In this document: positions 25,620-34,963 of the stretch, piece after piece
Layout of the letters: each line of letters opens with the position of its first letter
Numbering within the stretch: the stretch's first letter is position 1
Assembly: GCA_022824365.1 (NCBI GenBank)
Contig: JAJEAA010000012.1
Coordinates: 1 to 64,000, forward strand
Source of the DNA: Anaerolineae bacterium
GTDB taxonomy: Bacteria; Chloroflexota; Anaerolineae; Aggregatilineales; Phototrophicaceae
DNA length: 64,000 nucleotides
Reading direction: 5' to 3'
The notes under the pieces: model-generated
Databases searched by the model: none
Seen by the model: the letters and a program-made list of their open reading frames with translations, nothing else
What the model was told of the DNA's origin: nothing
Position numbers and translations under genes: made by a program

Positions 25620-26036
25620 ATGCGCGAGTTCCTGATTCGAATCTTGATCAACGCGGTGGCCATCGCCGTCACCGCCATGTTGATACCGAATATCCATGTT
25701 GCCAATAATGACATCGGCACCCTGCTCACCATCGGCTTGATATTCGGTATCGTGAATTCCTTGCTCAAGCCCCTCGTCTTCCTGTTGACTTGCCCGGCGG
25801 TTCTATTGACGCTTGGTTTGTTCATCTTCGTCATCAACGGCATCATGCTTTTGATCACGGATTCGCTGGCTGGCGACCGACTGGTCATCGAGGGCGGCAT
25901 CTTCACGGCTATCCTCGGCGGTATGGTAATGGCGGGCGTCTCGATCCTGCTGGAGAGGGTCTTGAAGCTGGATGACACGCGCGACAGCGGCGCAAAGGTG
26001 ACGGTCATCGGGTCTGACAAGCCGAAGCGCGACTAA
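25620..26036 (+). CDS. small four-helix membrane protein (phage holin 4 superfamily, PF04020-like)
   Basis: 138 residues with four hydrophobic helices: about 5-23, 33-55, 57-81 and 93-113. The pattern FLIRILINAVAIAVTAMLIP, FGIVNSLLKPLVFLLTCPAV and FVINGIMLLI is that of PF04020, named after a mycobacteriophage holin but found as a chromosomal membrane protein of unknown function in many bacteria. A lytic function is not implied. Hydrophilic tail KPKRD. It is 69 bases downstream of the VWA gene. Confidence 0.82.
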   Translation: MREFLIRILINAVAIAVTAMLIPNIHVANNDIGTLLTIGLIFGIVNSLLKPLVFLLTCPAVLLTLGLFIFVINGIMLLITDSLAGDRLVIEGGIFTAILGGMVMAGVSILLERVLKLDDTRDSGAKVTVIGSDKPKRD

Positions 26037-26110
26037 GCCGCGCCCTTTTGATTGTTCCGAAGACTGGTATATTCGTGTTCACCGTCCGTCGGTGAAGACG
26101 AGAAGACCAC

Positions 26111-27298
26111 TTGAGCGGAAGCAAGATCACTGTTTGCTGGGTCAGCAGCGCGCGCTATCGTCACCCGCTGAATGCGGTTGACGCGCGTAAATGGCGGCTG
26201 CTGGCGGAGATGCGCGACTACGAGTTCCGGGTCATCGGGTTTTCCAGTTCGCTGCGCCCGCGGCGCTTCCATGAAGGCGCGCGCTTTTATCTGCTGCCGC
26301 AAGCGTCGATATCGCCCCTGCGTTATCTGAGCATGTTCGCGCTGGCGCCGATTCTGCTGGCTTATCTTGCGCTGCGCTACCGCGGGAGGATCATCGTGGC
26401 GCAAAGCCCCTTTGAAGGCGCGATTGGCGCGGCAGTCAAAGGATTTCTCCGCATTTTTGGTTTGCGTCCGCGGCTGATCGTAGAGAATCACAATAACTTT
26501 GAAGAAGATCTATTCATGCAGCGGCAGGTCCCGCTGGAAGGGCTGTATCGGCGGCTGATGCTGGCGGCGGCGCGTTACGCTTTTCGTCATGCGGATGCGC
26601 TGCGCGTCATCTCGACATCGACCTCTGAGCGAGCGCGGCATTATGCGCCATCGCTGCCGCAAGCGCGCTTCATGACCTTCAGCGACACCGATGTCTTCCG
26701 GCGGATGGCGCGCACGATACCGGTCGAGGAAGCGGTCGACATCGTATATGCCGGCGTGTTGATTCCGCGCAAAGGCGTACATTATCTGCTCAAAGCCTTC
26801 GCGCGATTGGATGCGCCGGGCGCGCAACTGCATTTGGTCGGCAAGGCTGAGAACGGCGATTACGCGGCGGCGCTCCGGAAACAGGCGGCGGAACTGGGCA
26901 TAAGCGAGCGCGTTCATTTTTGCGGCGCGGTATCGCAGGCGAAGCTGGCGCGTTACTTCGCCGGCGCGCGTGTCATGGTCTTGCCTTCGCTCTCTGAAGG
27001 GTTGGGACGCGTGGTGGTGGAGGCGATGCTGCTCGGCACGCCGGTCATCGGCAGCCGCGTGGGCGGCATCCCGGATCTGATCGTGCCAGGCGAGACCGGC
27101 TTGTTGGTGGAAGCGGGCGATGAAGCCGAGTTGCTGGAGGCGCTCAAGCAAATTTATCGGGCGGATGTGAAAGCGATGGGCACGGCGGCGCGCGCTTTCG
27201 CCCTGGAGTATTTTTCGCCGGAGAAGTATGTCGACGGGTATCGACAATTGTTTGAATTGGCCACTGAAAACACAAGGACAAATCAAGCGCAATCGTGA
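26111..27298 (+). CDS. GT4-family glycosyltransferase
   Basis: 395 residues, GT-B fold. The C-terminal donor domain has the family signature EGLGRVVVEAMLLGTPVIGS, with the two glutamates that hold the nucleotide sugar, followed by GGIPDLIVPGETGLLV. The N-terminal acceptor domain includes a membrane-associating hydrophobic stretch (LSMFALAPILLAYLAL). Acceptor and sugar are unknown. The start is a TTG at 26111, weakly supported. Its end overlaps the GTG start of the MATE gene (GTGA), so the two are translationally coupled. Confidence 0.88.
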   Translation: MSGSKITVCWVSSARYRHPLNAVDARKWRLLAEMRDYEFRVIGFSSSLRPRRFHEGARFYLLPQASISPLRYLSMFALAPILLAYLALRYRGRIIVAQSPFEGAIGAAVKGFLRIFGLRPRLIVENHNNFEEDLFMQRQVPLEGLYRRLMLAAARYAFRHADALRVISTSTSERARHYAPSLPQARFMTFSDTDVFRRMARTIPVEEAVDIVYAGVLIPRKGVHYLLKAFARLDAPGAQLHLVGKAENGDYAAALRKQAAELGISERVHFCGAVSQAKLARYFAGARVMVLPSLSEGLGRVVVEAMLLGTPVIGSRVGGIPDLIVPGETGLLVEAGDEAELLEALKQIYRADVKAMGTAARAFALEYFSPEKYVDGYRQLFELATENTRTNQAQS

Positions 27299-28635
27299 AT
27301 AACGGCAATCCACTCATCAGCGATAGTGTTCCGAAGCTTATCCGCAAAATCGGCCTGCCAGTGGCTATCGGAGTTTTGTTCAGCAATTTGTATCAATTGG
27401 TGGATACTTTTTATGCTGGCTTGCTATCGAAAGAAGCTCTGGCGGCGCTGGCATTGTCCTTTCCACTTTATTTCATCATCATCGGTTTGGCGAGCGGCCT
27501 GGGCACAGGCGCTTCCGCTTTGATTGGCAATGCGCTGGGAGCGGGTCAAAGAGAAGAAGCCGCGCATATCGCCGCGCAAGGAATCACGCTGACCAGCCTG
27601 CTCAGCCTGTTCACCGCGAGCATCGGCATCGCCGCCGCGCCGAGCGTCTTCCATATCCTGGGCGCCGAAGCAGACGCCATTCAATACAACATGAGCTATA
27701 TCGAGCCGATCTTCCAGGCCACGCTTTTTTTCAATCTGGTATTCATGTTTCATGCCTCCCTATCAGCGCAGGGGGAGACGCGCCCTTTTCGCAACCTTGT
27801 GATCCTGAGCTTCTTGCTGAATATCGCGCTTGATCCCTGGTTCATCTACGGCGGCTTCGGTTTGCCAGCGATGGGCATCGCCGGGGTTGGCATTGCGACC
27901 GCGCTGATCCATGTCATCGGCGCGCTTTACCTAGCTGCTGTCGCTTGGCGCTCGCATCTGTTTCGTTCCTTCCGCATCGCTATGCTGGCGCCGGACTTGA
28001 CGCGAATGTCGGGCATCATCCGGCAAGGGCTTCCGCCAGCGCTGGACCTGAGCACGGTTTCGATTGGCGGCTTCTTAGTAACCTATTTCGTCAGCCGCTT
28101 TGGCATAGAAGCGGTAGCCGCCTATGGCATCGCCAGCCGCCTGGACGGGCTGATCTGGATTCCGCTGGTGGGCTTGGATGTGGCGACGCTGGTGCTGGTG
28201 GCGCAGAACAACGGCGCGCGGCGCTTTGACCGGATGTGGCAGACCTTCAACACGGCGCTGCGTTATGGGCTGATTTTGATGACCGTGAGCGGGATCATCG
28301 TCTTCGTCTTCGCCTACGAGTTGATCGGCATCTTCACCGATGAACCAGCGATCATCGAGATCGGCGTGATGTACATTCGCATCAGCGCCTTGGGACTTTG
28401 GGCGAAGCCACTGGGTTTCATCGGCTTCGCGGCGCTGCGCGGCATCAAGCGGCCGCTGCTGCCGATGGTCATCAGCATCACGCGCATGATCGTGCTGCCG
28501 GCGATCGCGCTGTATGTTTTGATCGCCTTGCTGGGCGGGGACCTGCTGAGCATTTGGTGGACGATCATGTGGATTACGGTCGGCGCCGGTCTTGTGGCCT
28601 GGTATGCCGTGCGTCGGCTGATGCCCCGGGGCTGA
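27295..28635 (+). CDS. MATE-family multidrug/metabolite transporter
   Basis: 446 residues with twelve predicted membrane helices in two homologous halves. The first helices (GLPVAIGVLFSNLYQLVDTF, GLGTGASALIGNALGAGQ) carry the usual MATE signature. It exports cationic compounds or metabolites using a sodium or proton gradient. Because it is coupled to a glycosyltransferase, export of a glycosylated product is possible, but this is inference only. It ends 1 base from the convergent GT39-like gene. Confidence 0.9.
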   Translation: MNNGNPLISDSVPKLIRKIGLPVAIGVLFSNLYQLVDTFYAGLLSKEALAALALSFPLYFIIIGLASGLGTGASALIGNALGAGQREEAAHIAAQGITLTSLLSLFTASIGIAAAPSVFHILGAEADAIQYNMSYIEPIFQATLFFNLVFMFHASLSAQGETRPFRNLVILSFLLNIALDPWFIYGGFGLPAMGIAGVGIATALIHVIGALYLAAVAWRSHLFRSFRIAMLAPDLTRMSGIIRQGLPPALDLSTVSIGGFLVTYFVSRFGIEAVAAYGIASRLDGLIWIPLVGLDVATLVLVAQNNGARRFDRMWQTFNTALRYGLILMTVSGIIVFVFAYELIGIFTDEPAIIEIGVMYIRISALGLWAKPLGFIGFAALRGIKRPLLPMVISITRMIVLPAIALYVLIALLGGDLLSIWWTIMWITVGAGLVAWYAVRRLMPRG

Positions 28636-28636
28636 G

Positions 28637-30646
28637 TCAGCGCCGCACAAGCAAGGTGGTGAGGTATGCGTATCGCCGTCCGGTCGGCTGGCCCGCGCTG
28701 GTATGGATGGGCAGAATCTTCAGGGGCTCGTCTTCGCGCGGGATCTCGTACATGCCGAGCAGTAGCGGATAGTCATCATCGGCGATATCGCAAGGTATGG
28801 TCAGTATGCGTTCGTCAAAGTAGAGCCGGTCGGGCTGCCATAGCGAGGTGAGATAAACGCCGCCGGGCATGTCATCGGCATTGGCGATACCATTACCATC
28901 CGGTCCGGCTATTACAAGCGTGGAACTGTACAGTTGGTCCAAGGCGACCTCGGTCGACCACCAGGTATCGACCGAAACTTGAGCGCAGGGTTGCACCTGG
29001 TGATCCTGATTCAGGCGCCAGTCTTGCAAATTGATATCCGTGCCGAAACGCCAAAGAGGCGCCGCAGCGGGAGGATGACGGCGATACTCCAACACTTCAA
29101 GGGGAAAATAGTAGGTCTCGCCGGGAAAATCGATTGCGCTGTACAGCGTGAATTCCGATTCAAGCGCGTCGAGCATATTCCGCCCGCCTTGATAGGGTGT
29201 GGCTTTCACCAGCCAGAGCCTCTCGTTTTCGCCGAGATAGTCACGCGTTCGCTGCCAATCGTCATCGCCATATCCGGTCGCCGTGAAATCCGCGTCGAAC
29301 ATCGGCTCGACGAACTTATCATTGGCAAAGGGTTGCGCGCTGAGGGTGAAGACATCTTGCTCGGTCAGCCCGAGGGTGGCGCGCTCGCGCAAGAAGTAGT
29401 TGATTGGGACAGTTTCCCATAGTTGCCCCGCCACTACCAGCAATCGGTCGCGCCCGGGCTGATAGCGCTCTTCAAGGTACGCGGCGATTTCCCAATAACC
29501 GGCATTGCCGACGAGGTAGCGAAATTCGGTGACGAAGGGCAGGCAGAAAAAGAGGAGGACGAGCAACTGCAGATAACGCGGCATTCTACGCAAGGCGATA
29601 ACCGCGGTAAGCGCGAGGCTCGGCGCAAGAATCAAGAGATTGCGCGGGGTTAAACTGGTCGTGAAGGCGTTGACCAACATTGGCAAAGCTAGTATCACTA
29701 GAGCCGAAAGAACCAACCAGCTTTCGCGCCAGAAAGCAGGAAAGCGCATACGATAATCCAGCCATGAACCCGCCGGCGCCTCCGCAGGAGCGGGAACGGA
29801 AAAGAGACTGAACCGGCCAGATAACAGCTTGATCGGCACAGTCAGGATGCCGCCAAGCAGTAGGAGCAGACCAAGGCTTTCCGGATTGGAGCGAAACCAA
29901 TCGTAAAGAATCAGCAAACCATCCCAGGAAGACTCCACATTGTATGCGATCACGCCGGCGCGGTCGACATAATTGATGTAAGTTCGGTAGCCGATGAGAA
30001 GCGCCAGGACGGCAAATAGCACGACGCCACGACGATACAATTCGCGATCCCAGCGGACGAAGACGATGACACAGATCAGTTGCGCGGCGATGACAAAAAG
30101 TATGAAAGGATGGGCGTAGAATGGCACGGTCGCGCAGAGCGCGGCAAAGGCGCCTCGCTGCAAGTCAGGTCTCTCTATGAAGAGCAACAGCGCCCAAGGG
30201 AAGCTGACCGCGCCCAGGATCAGCAGAGCGTAGGGACGCGCCTCGTGACTATGAAAGGTGAAGATACCGAGTGTGCCGAGCAGCAGGAGCGCCAGCCAGC
30301 CAGTATGCCGATCGAAGAGCGCGGACGCCAGGCGATAAAACATGGCCAGGGTCAAAGCGGTCAACAGCGTCGAAAAGTAACGGACGATATGCTCGTGGTG
30401 CCCAAACAGGTGCACCCAGATATCCTGGAGGAAATTCTCCGGCAGCAGTGTACCTAGCGGCCGAAAGATATGAGGGAAGAAGCCGACCTGATCAATATTG
30501 GTCAAGGCAAAGTGGACGACCCAAGCTTCGTCTTGTCGATAGGGGCGCCCGTGGAAATGGCGCGCCTGCACCACGATCAGGAAGAGGATCGTGAGAGCCG
30601 CCAGAAACAGCGTGAACAGGCGCGATCGGGCTTTCGTTGTGTCCAT
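28637..30646 (-). CDS. GT39/PMT-like membrane glycosyltransferase
   Basis: 669 residues. About 11-12 hydrophobic helices occupy residues 10-400, and a soluble C-terminal region of about 270 residues follows. The acidic pair Asp39-Glu40 in YRQDEAWVVH, just after the first helix, matches the catalytic loop of polyprenyl-phosphate-sugar-dependent glycosyltransferases (ArnT/PMT clan). It probably transfers a sugar outside the membrane. The single-copy gene begins just after a TATCAT -10-like sequence. It is convergent with the MATE gene. Confidence 0.82.
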   Translation of the reverse strand: MDTTKARSRLFTLFLAALTILFLIVVQARHFHGRPYRQDEAWVVHFALTNIDQVGFFPHIFRPLGTLLPENFLQDIWVHLFGHHEHIVRYFSTLLTALTLAMFYRLASALFDRHTGWLALLLLGTLGIFTFHSHEARPYALLILGAVSFPWALLLFIERPDLQRGAFAALCATVPFYAHPFILFVIAAQLICVIVFVRWDRELYRRGVVLFAVLALLIGYRTYINYVDRAGVIAYNVESSWDGLLILYDWFRSNPESLGLLLLLGGILTVPIKLLSGRFSLFSVPAPAEAPAGSWLDYRMRFPAFWRESWLVLSALVILALPMLVNAFTTSLTPRNLLILAPSLALTAVIALRRMPRYLQLLVLLFFCLPFVTEFRYLVGNAGYWEIAAYLEERYQPGRDRLLVVAGQLWETVPINYFLRERATLGLTEQDVFTLSAQPFANDKFVEPMFDADFTATGYGDDDWQRTRDYLGENERLWLVKATPYQGGRNMLDALESEFTLYSAIDFPGETYYFPLEVLEYRRHPPAAAPLWRFGTDINLQDWRLNQDHQVQPCAQVSVDTWWSTEVALDQLYSSTLVIAGPDGNGIANADDMPGGVYLTSLWQPDRLYFDERILTIPCDIADDDYPLLLGMYEIPREDEPLKILPIHTSAGQPTGRRYAYLTTLLVRR

Positions 30647-30713
30647 AGCAATGACGGCATGATAGCATATTCGCTTGATTCGGAAAACAATCGCGGCGGG
30701 GGATGCAGTTGAG

Positions 30714-31025
30714 ATGAAATATTCAAGAACAATCGTCCGCTGCGCCTCCTGCGATGGTTTCGGCTGGTTCGATGGAGACGGGGAGGACCAAGCTGAAGAC
30801 TGCGATTGGTGCGCTGGCGCCGGCTATGTCTATCGCGAAGGCGGGCGCGATTCTGTCATCCCGCGAGCCGATTACGCCGCCCTGGCGGAAGAGCTGGAAG
30901 CGCTGGAGCTGGAACGGCTGCGCGAGCTGGGTTATCAGGGCGCGGCGAAGAAACCCTGGCAACAGCGAATCCGCAAGGACACCCAGCTCGGCCGCAATCC
31001 GTACAAGGAGCCAGAAGACGACTAA
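30714..31025 (+). CDS. small zinc-finger protein with two DnaJ-type CxxCxGxG motifs
   Basis: 103 residues from the ATG at 30714 (a TTG 39 bases upstream is less likely). Two zinc-binding repeats are visible: Cys10-x2-Cys13 (CASCDGFGWF) and Cys30-x2-Cys33 (CDWCAGAGYVY), each followed by xGxG, as in the DnaJ cysteine-rich domain. The rest is a helical, charged tail (EELEALELERLRELG). It could bind a chaperone client or serve as a small zinc chaperone. No J-domain is present. Its stop overlaps the end of the tiny convergent gene at 31022. Confidence 0.7.
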   Translation: MKYSRTIVRCASCDGFGWFDGDGEDQAEDCDWCAGAGYVYREGGRDSVIPRADYAALAEELEALELERLRELGYQGAAKKPWQQRIRKDTQLGRNPYKEPEDD

Positions 31026-31096
31026 TTGTCGCCGGCGTCTGACTGCTCCTCTGTTGGCGCGCGCGCCAGCGCTTGAAATGCTTGTTCGAAATCCAT
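31022..31096 (-). CDS. 24-residue peptide gene with a consensus ribosome site
   Basis: MDFEQAFQALARAPTEEQSD plus four residues, followed by TAG. A perfect AAGGAGG lies four to five bases before the ATG, stronger than that of most neighbours. It follows the two phage-tail-like genes on the same strand. It is acidic, with a short amphipathic helix at the N-terminus. No family. Confidence 0.45.
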   Translation of the reverse strand: MDFEQAFQALARAPTEEQSDAGDN

Positions 31097-31141
31097 CACT
31101 CCTCCTTCGTTTCATATATTGAATACAAATGTGATCCGCAT

Positions 31142-31594
31142 TTAAGCGGGATCAACCTTTATCCGTAGGGCGCCGCTGGCGTAGTTGCCGATCAAGCGGT
31201 AGAGGAATACATCATGAATTCCAGTTGGCAGATCACTCAAAGTTAAGTTGATCTGAGCGTCGGCGACATCGACTTGACCACGCGCGCCGACCGCGCCATT
31301 TTGCAGGCGTAGCCAGGCGAGGGCGCGATCCCGGCTGATGAGATCGACGCGGCAGTTGATGACCGGGTCCGCATCGGCGGTGGTCAATCGGCTCTCGCTG
31401 ACCGTCAGCGGCCAGCTTCCGAAATGGTTCAGCACATCGCTGGCGCGCTGCTGGTCTGGCAGATTGTGACTGCGCAGGTGAATCCGCGACCGGCCTCCAC
31501 CGACCGAGACGCCACAGGTAGCGGCGCCGAGCGCAGCCCGCGCGACCTCGTCCAAGAGCGTGACAGGGAGATTTCCATTGCTGATAATGTCCAC
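31142..31594 (-). CDS. hypothetical protein, probable phage/structural type
   Basis: 150 residues from a GTG whose ribosome site (AAGGAGA) lies inside the end of the preceding gene. Beta-rich with little charge (GVSVGGGRSRIHLRSHN, LRLQNGAVGARGQVDVADA); no catalytic motif or membrane segment. Together with the upstream gene it looks like a small virion or tail-type structural pair, but no firm family match can be made by eye. The gap between the two genes is three bases, so they are co-transcribed. Confidence 0.6.
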   Translation of the reverse strand: MDIISNGNLPVTLLDEVARAALGAATCGVSVGGGRSRIHLRSHNLPDQQRASDVLNHFGSWPLTVSESRLTTADADPVINCRVDLISRDRALAWLRLQNGAVGARGQVDVADAQINLTLSDLPTGIHDVFLYRLIGNYASGALRIKVDPA

Positions 31595-31597
31595 GAC

Positions 31598-32098
31598 TTA
31601 GATCTCCTTCACCCAGAATTGCGGGTGCATGTCGACTACATCCATTCTGGCCGTGTTGCCCGCTGCTGTCTTCCAGCGGAGCTTGAAAGTATGGCTGCCC
31701 GCGCTAAGCTCCGTGACCAGCATGACGAAGGAAACAGGAGCGTGTATCCATTGGCTGCGCGGATTATCGCGGATGATGCCGTCATCAGCGATATAATCGA
31801 CGCCGTCAACAGCCACATTAAGAAATGTGCCGCGCCCACCCACCCGACTCTGCAGGGTGCCCGTGAAACCAACCAGGACATCGCCGCCGTGCGTCATCAG
31901 CGTCAGGGAGAACTTGTCGGCATCCACATCGACGAATTCGTTCGAGGTAGTAGTCAGAAGTTCGGCGCCGCTGACGACTTTTTGAGCGCTATTGTCCAGA
32001 CGGTCCTTCAAGTAGTTCTGGTTGTCGCGCATATAGGTGTTGAGGTCCAGCGATGTCAGCGGTTCGCTGGACCAGGTTTTGGGGTTTGTCCATGCCAT
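31598..32098 (-). CDS. phage tail/minor structural-like protein
   Basis: 166 residues. The N-terminus, MAWTNPKTWSSEPLTSLDLN, followed by YMRDNQNYLKDRL, is the typical opening of a phage tail-fibre or minor structural protein family (family knowledge, recalled rather than searched). The remainder is a beta-sandwich-like segment (FVMLVTELSAGSHTFKLRWK). AAAGGAC lies seven bases before the ATG. No other virion gene is adjacent, so this is an orphan or a remnant. Confidence 0.6.
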   Translation of the reverse strand: MAWTNPKTWSSEPLTSLDLNTYMRDNQNYLKDRLDNSAQKVVSGAELLTTTSNEFVDVDADKFSLTLMTHGGDVLVGFTGTLQSRVGGRGTFLNVAVDGVDYIADDGIIRDNPRSQWIHAPVSFVMLVTELSAGSHTFKLRWKTAAGNTARMDVVDMHPQFWVKEI

Positions 32099-32133
32099 TG
32101 ATATGTCCTTTCAGCCTGAATAGCGTTCGACAC

Positions 32134-32155
32134 AGTATAGCACATTAGTTCTAAT
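32134..32155 (-). promoter_or_regulatory. -10 box and small palindrome upstream of the tail-like genes
   Basis: On the minus strand TATACT (32134-32139) lies 35 bases before the ATG. The perfect palindrome ATTAGTTCTAAT (five-base arms, 32144-32155) sits inside the expected spacer, where a repressor could block transcription. Confidence 0.35.
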
Positions 32156-32307
32156 TATGGGCGGCTATATTCTCGTATTGGGACGATGATGTCGAAAAAG
32201 TCTTGAATATGCCCTTTGCGAGCCGAGTTTATGGCGCTGATGTCAGGACACGCTTATAATCTAGGCGGGGTACCTCCCACGAAGATACATGCGAAATAGT
32301 TGACGCG

Positions 32308-33090
32308 ATGCGGATTGAACTGTTGCTCTTTCTTTCTTTTCTGGCTTTGGTCATTGTCATGATCGCCTGCAGCGCGCCGCGCAGACCAAGTCCGGCAATG
32401 ACCTCCACGCTATTCTCGCCTTTGTCCTTGACGACCTATGATCCGCGGCTGGTTGGCCGCGTCAGCATGGAAGCTGACATCGCCACGACAATGATGCCGG
32501 CTAAGCCGCGGCTTCCGGAGCTCGAGATTTCGCCGCCGCGCTGCTTCCGGACAATCGCGCCGCAACTGACTTGCGTTGGCGTCCTCTACAATCGCGCGAG
32601 CAGCGCTCTCAGCGAGATCAGTCTGGCGGCCAGATTCAGCGTCGATGACAGTATGCCTGGCGCAGGGAATGTATTCCTCGTCGAGCAAAGGCGAATTCCA
32701 GCCGGTGAGAAGGCGCCGTATCGCCTGCACTTGCCGGACGCCGGGGACGAAGACGCTGCGCTTGAGATTTCGCTGGCGGACGCCAGGTTCGCGCCGGCGA
32801 CCGAGTATGACCTGACATTTGAGGAGCAAGGGGCGGCGTATGTGGAAGCGGAAAACAGTTACCGCTTGCGGGGCTTGCTGTGGAACGAGAGTGATGCGAC
32901 GGTGACAGATATGAGGCTGGTAGTCACGCTGGAGGATGGGGCGGGCGCGATAATTGGCTACCGCGCCCTAGACTTGGCCGGAGCGCTAGCCGTTAATGCT
33001 TCGCGCGCGGTGGATATCTCGATCACGCCGCTGGAATACAGCGCTGAATTCGGTCACCGGGTGATAGCGCAGGCGGTTCGCGCGGATTAG
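32308..33090 (+). CDS. predicted lipoprotein with two FxLyD-like repeats
   Basis: 260 residues. A hydrophobic N-terminus ends in a lipobox-like VMIAC (Cys21), so it is probably lipid-anchored outside the membrane. Two similar beta segments are visible: CVGVLYNRASSALSEISLAA and LRGLLWNESDATVTDMRLVV. They share the G-x-x-x-N-x-S pattern of FxLyD-type domains. Function unknown. It is the only plus-strand gene between two minus-strand groups. Confidence 0.7.
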   Translation: MRIELLLFLSFLALVIVMIACSAPRRPSPAMTSTLFSPLSLTTYDPRLVGRVSMEADIATTMMPAKPRLPELEISPPRCFRTIAPQLTCVGVLYNRASSALSEISLAARFSVDDSMPGAGNVFLVEQRRIPAGEKAPYRLHLPDAGDEDAALEISLADARFAPATEYDLTFEEQGAAYVEAENSYRLRGLLWNESDATVTDMRLVVTLEDGAGAIIGYRALDLAGALAVNASRAVDISITPLEYSAEFGHRVIAQAVRAD

Positions 33091-33136
33091 CCCTACCCCA
33101 CTCGATATTACATGCTTTGCTTTGCTGGAATGGGCC

Positions 33137-33628
33137 TCAGTCGAGCGCTGCCAGGTAGCGATCCAATTTGGCGAAGCAGGAATTCAAGCCCGCCTCGACG
33201 CCCATCTCGATCACGGTATCTCGCGCTTCCTTGCTATCGTAATGCGTGCAGTTTGACACAATCGTCGCGCCATCGGCTTCTTCGAATTCAATCACGGTGC
33301 GCGCGCCAGGCATGTCGTCGTTGGCGTTGCCGTCTTCGTCGGCGAAAACATCGACGGCGGTGAAGCGACGCAGCGCGTCAATCTCGCCGTAGATCATCTT
33401 GCCATAATAGCGATTGTCGTCGGCGTCTTCAAAGCAATAGAACCAGGCGCCGCCCGGGCGGAAGTCCACCTCGCATATTGGCGCGGTAAAACCTTCCGGG
33501 CTCCACCAATGCTTGAGATGTTCCGCTTGTGTCCAAACCGCCCAGACCCTTTCCAGGCCGGCGGCGAAGCTGCGCCTCACTTTTATTTCGGTAGCGGAGG
33601 GTGTGCTGAATTCACTTATCGCGGCCAT
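33137..33628 (-). CDS. SRPBCC / AHSA1-like protein
   Basis: 163 residues, START/Bet v1-like fold of the Aha1-C type. The typical opening is VRRSFAAGLERVWAVWTQAE, then HLKHWWSPEGF, then DFRPGGAWFYCF. These proteins have a hydrophobic cavity and often pair with ArsR regulators; no such regulator is present here. The ribosome site GGAGAGACAGG is directly before the ATG. It follows recF by 39 bases. Confidence 0.85.
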   Translation of the reverse strand: MAAISEFSTPSATEIKVRRSFAAGLERVWAVWTQAEHLKHWWSPEGFTAPICEVDFRPGGAWFYCFEDADDNRYYGKMIYGEIDALRRFTAVDVFADEDGNANDDMPGARTVIEFEEADGATIVSNCTHYDSKEARDTVIEMGVEAGLNSCFAKLDRYLAALD

Positions 33629-33667
33629 CCTGTCTCTCCAGACTCTGTACGCTCGATTTGGAATCTC

Positions 33668-34888
33668 TTATCCGCCATTCTCTGGCTGCTTTATCTGCCC
33701 GTCCCGCACATGAAGCAACTGCGCCGACGCGAGGAAGGCGCGGTCAAAGATATCAAGTTCAGTTGTTGTGAGCAAGGTTTGCGCTCCGCCGTTCAGACGG
33801 TCCAGCAAAAAATGACGCCGCCTGCTATCCAACTCGGCCACCACTTCGTCGAGCAGGAATAGCGGATACTCGCCCATTTGGTCGCGCATCCATTCGAGCT
33901 CGGCGAACTTCAGCGCCATGACGGCGGTGCGCGCCTGTCCCCGACTGCCATACAAGCCGCAATCGCGATCGTTGATGAGGAGGCGCAGCTCATCGCGATG
34001 GGGACCGGCCAGGGTGACGCCGCGCCGTATCGCCTCCCGGCGTCGCTTCAGCAGATGTTCAAGGAACTGCGGCTTGATCTCTGCCGGACTTAGCTGCCGG
34101 TTGAGATCCAGGCCGAGCAAGTCAAAAGAAAGCTGCCCGCCTTCGGCATCGGCGCGAGGCATGATGCTCGGCATGTACCGCAGGCTGAGGGTTTCTTTGC
34201 CGCCGGTGATCGCTTGGTGCGTATCGCGCGCTTTCACCTCTAGCTCGCGCAGGAATTGCTGGCGTCCGGCGATGATGATGGCGCCGCTGCTGGCCAGTTG
34301 TTCGTCCCAATACTCCAGTTCGACAGCGCCGGCGCGCTTCTCGCCGATGCGCTTGAGCAGGGCGTTGCGCTGTGGCAGGATCTTCTCGTATTCGTTCAGC
34401 GCCAGGAAATAATCGATATCAACCTGGCGCAGCGTGGCGTTCATGAAGCGGCGGCGGTCGGCGGGCGCGCCTTCGACCAGGGACAGGTCCTGGGGCAGGA
34501 AGAGCACGACATTGAGCAAGCCGACCACATCCATCACCCGTTTCTCGACGCTGTTATGCTTGACCGACTTTTTGAAGCGCGGCGCGCCGCTGCTCATATC
34601 GAGCATCAGCGTGATATCCAGCTTGTCATAAGCGCTCGCCTCGCCGCCCAGCTCAGCCGACAAACGGGCGAAGGGAATGGGATCGCTTTCCGTGCGCCAG
34701 TGGATCAGCTGCCGGTCGCTGGTAGTATAAGGCGAGGAGGAGGTGGCCAGGTAATAGATCGCTTCGAGGGCGCTGGTCTTGCCTTGGGCGTTATCGCCAT
34801 AGAGGACGATGGGACGATCGGCGGGCAGGCTCAGTTCGAGCCGCGCGTAATTGCGGAAGTTGGTCAGCGAGAGGTGATCGATTTGCAT
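33668..34888 (-). CDS. recF: DNA replication and repair protein RecF
   Basis: 406 residues. SMC-like ATPase with Walker A GDNAQGKTS (31-39) and the RecF N-terminus MQIDHLSLTNFRNY. The ABC-type signature region and Walker B lie near PLFLLDEVVAELDSRRR, about residue 350. It loads RecA at gapped DNA with RecO and RecR. In many bacteria recF sits beside dnaA and dnaN; here its neighbours are a TolB-like propeller and an SRPBCC protein, so the classical origin-linked cluster is not conserved. A -10-like TACAAT is at 34922-34927. Confidence 0.94.
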   Translation of the reverse strand: MQIDHLSLTNFRNYARLELSLPADRPIVLYGDNAQGKTSALEAIYYLATSSSPYTTSDRQLIHWRTESDPIPFARLSAELGGEASAYDKLDITLMLDMSSGAPRFKKSVKHNSVEKRVMDVVGLLNVVLFLPQDLSLVEGAPADRRRFMNATLRQVDIDYFLALNEYEKILPQRNALLKRIGEKRAGAVELEYWDEQLASSGAIIIAGRQQFLRELEVKARDTHQAITGGKETLSLRYMPSIMPRADAEGGQLSFDLLGLDLNRQLSPAEIKPQFLEHLLKRRREAIRRGVTLAGPHRDELRLLINDRDCGLYGSRGQARTAVMALKFAELEWMRDQMGEYPLFLLDEVVAELDSRRRHFLLDRLNGGAQTLLTTTELDIFDRAFLASAQLLHVRDGQIKQPENGG

Positions 34889-34963
34889 TCGTGATCGGGT
34901 TCCGCCTGCGAGACAATTGCCATTGTAAACCCGCGGACGTTACAGCGACAGGCTTTCCGGGCG

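Noticed and set aside
25620..26036. Lytic holin function for the PF04020-like protein
   Set aside because: The family is widely chromosomal; no endolysin or phage gene is adjacent, so only a membrane-protein call is supported.
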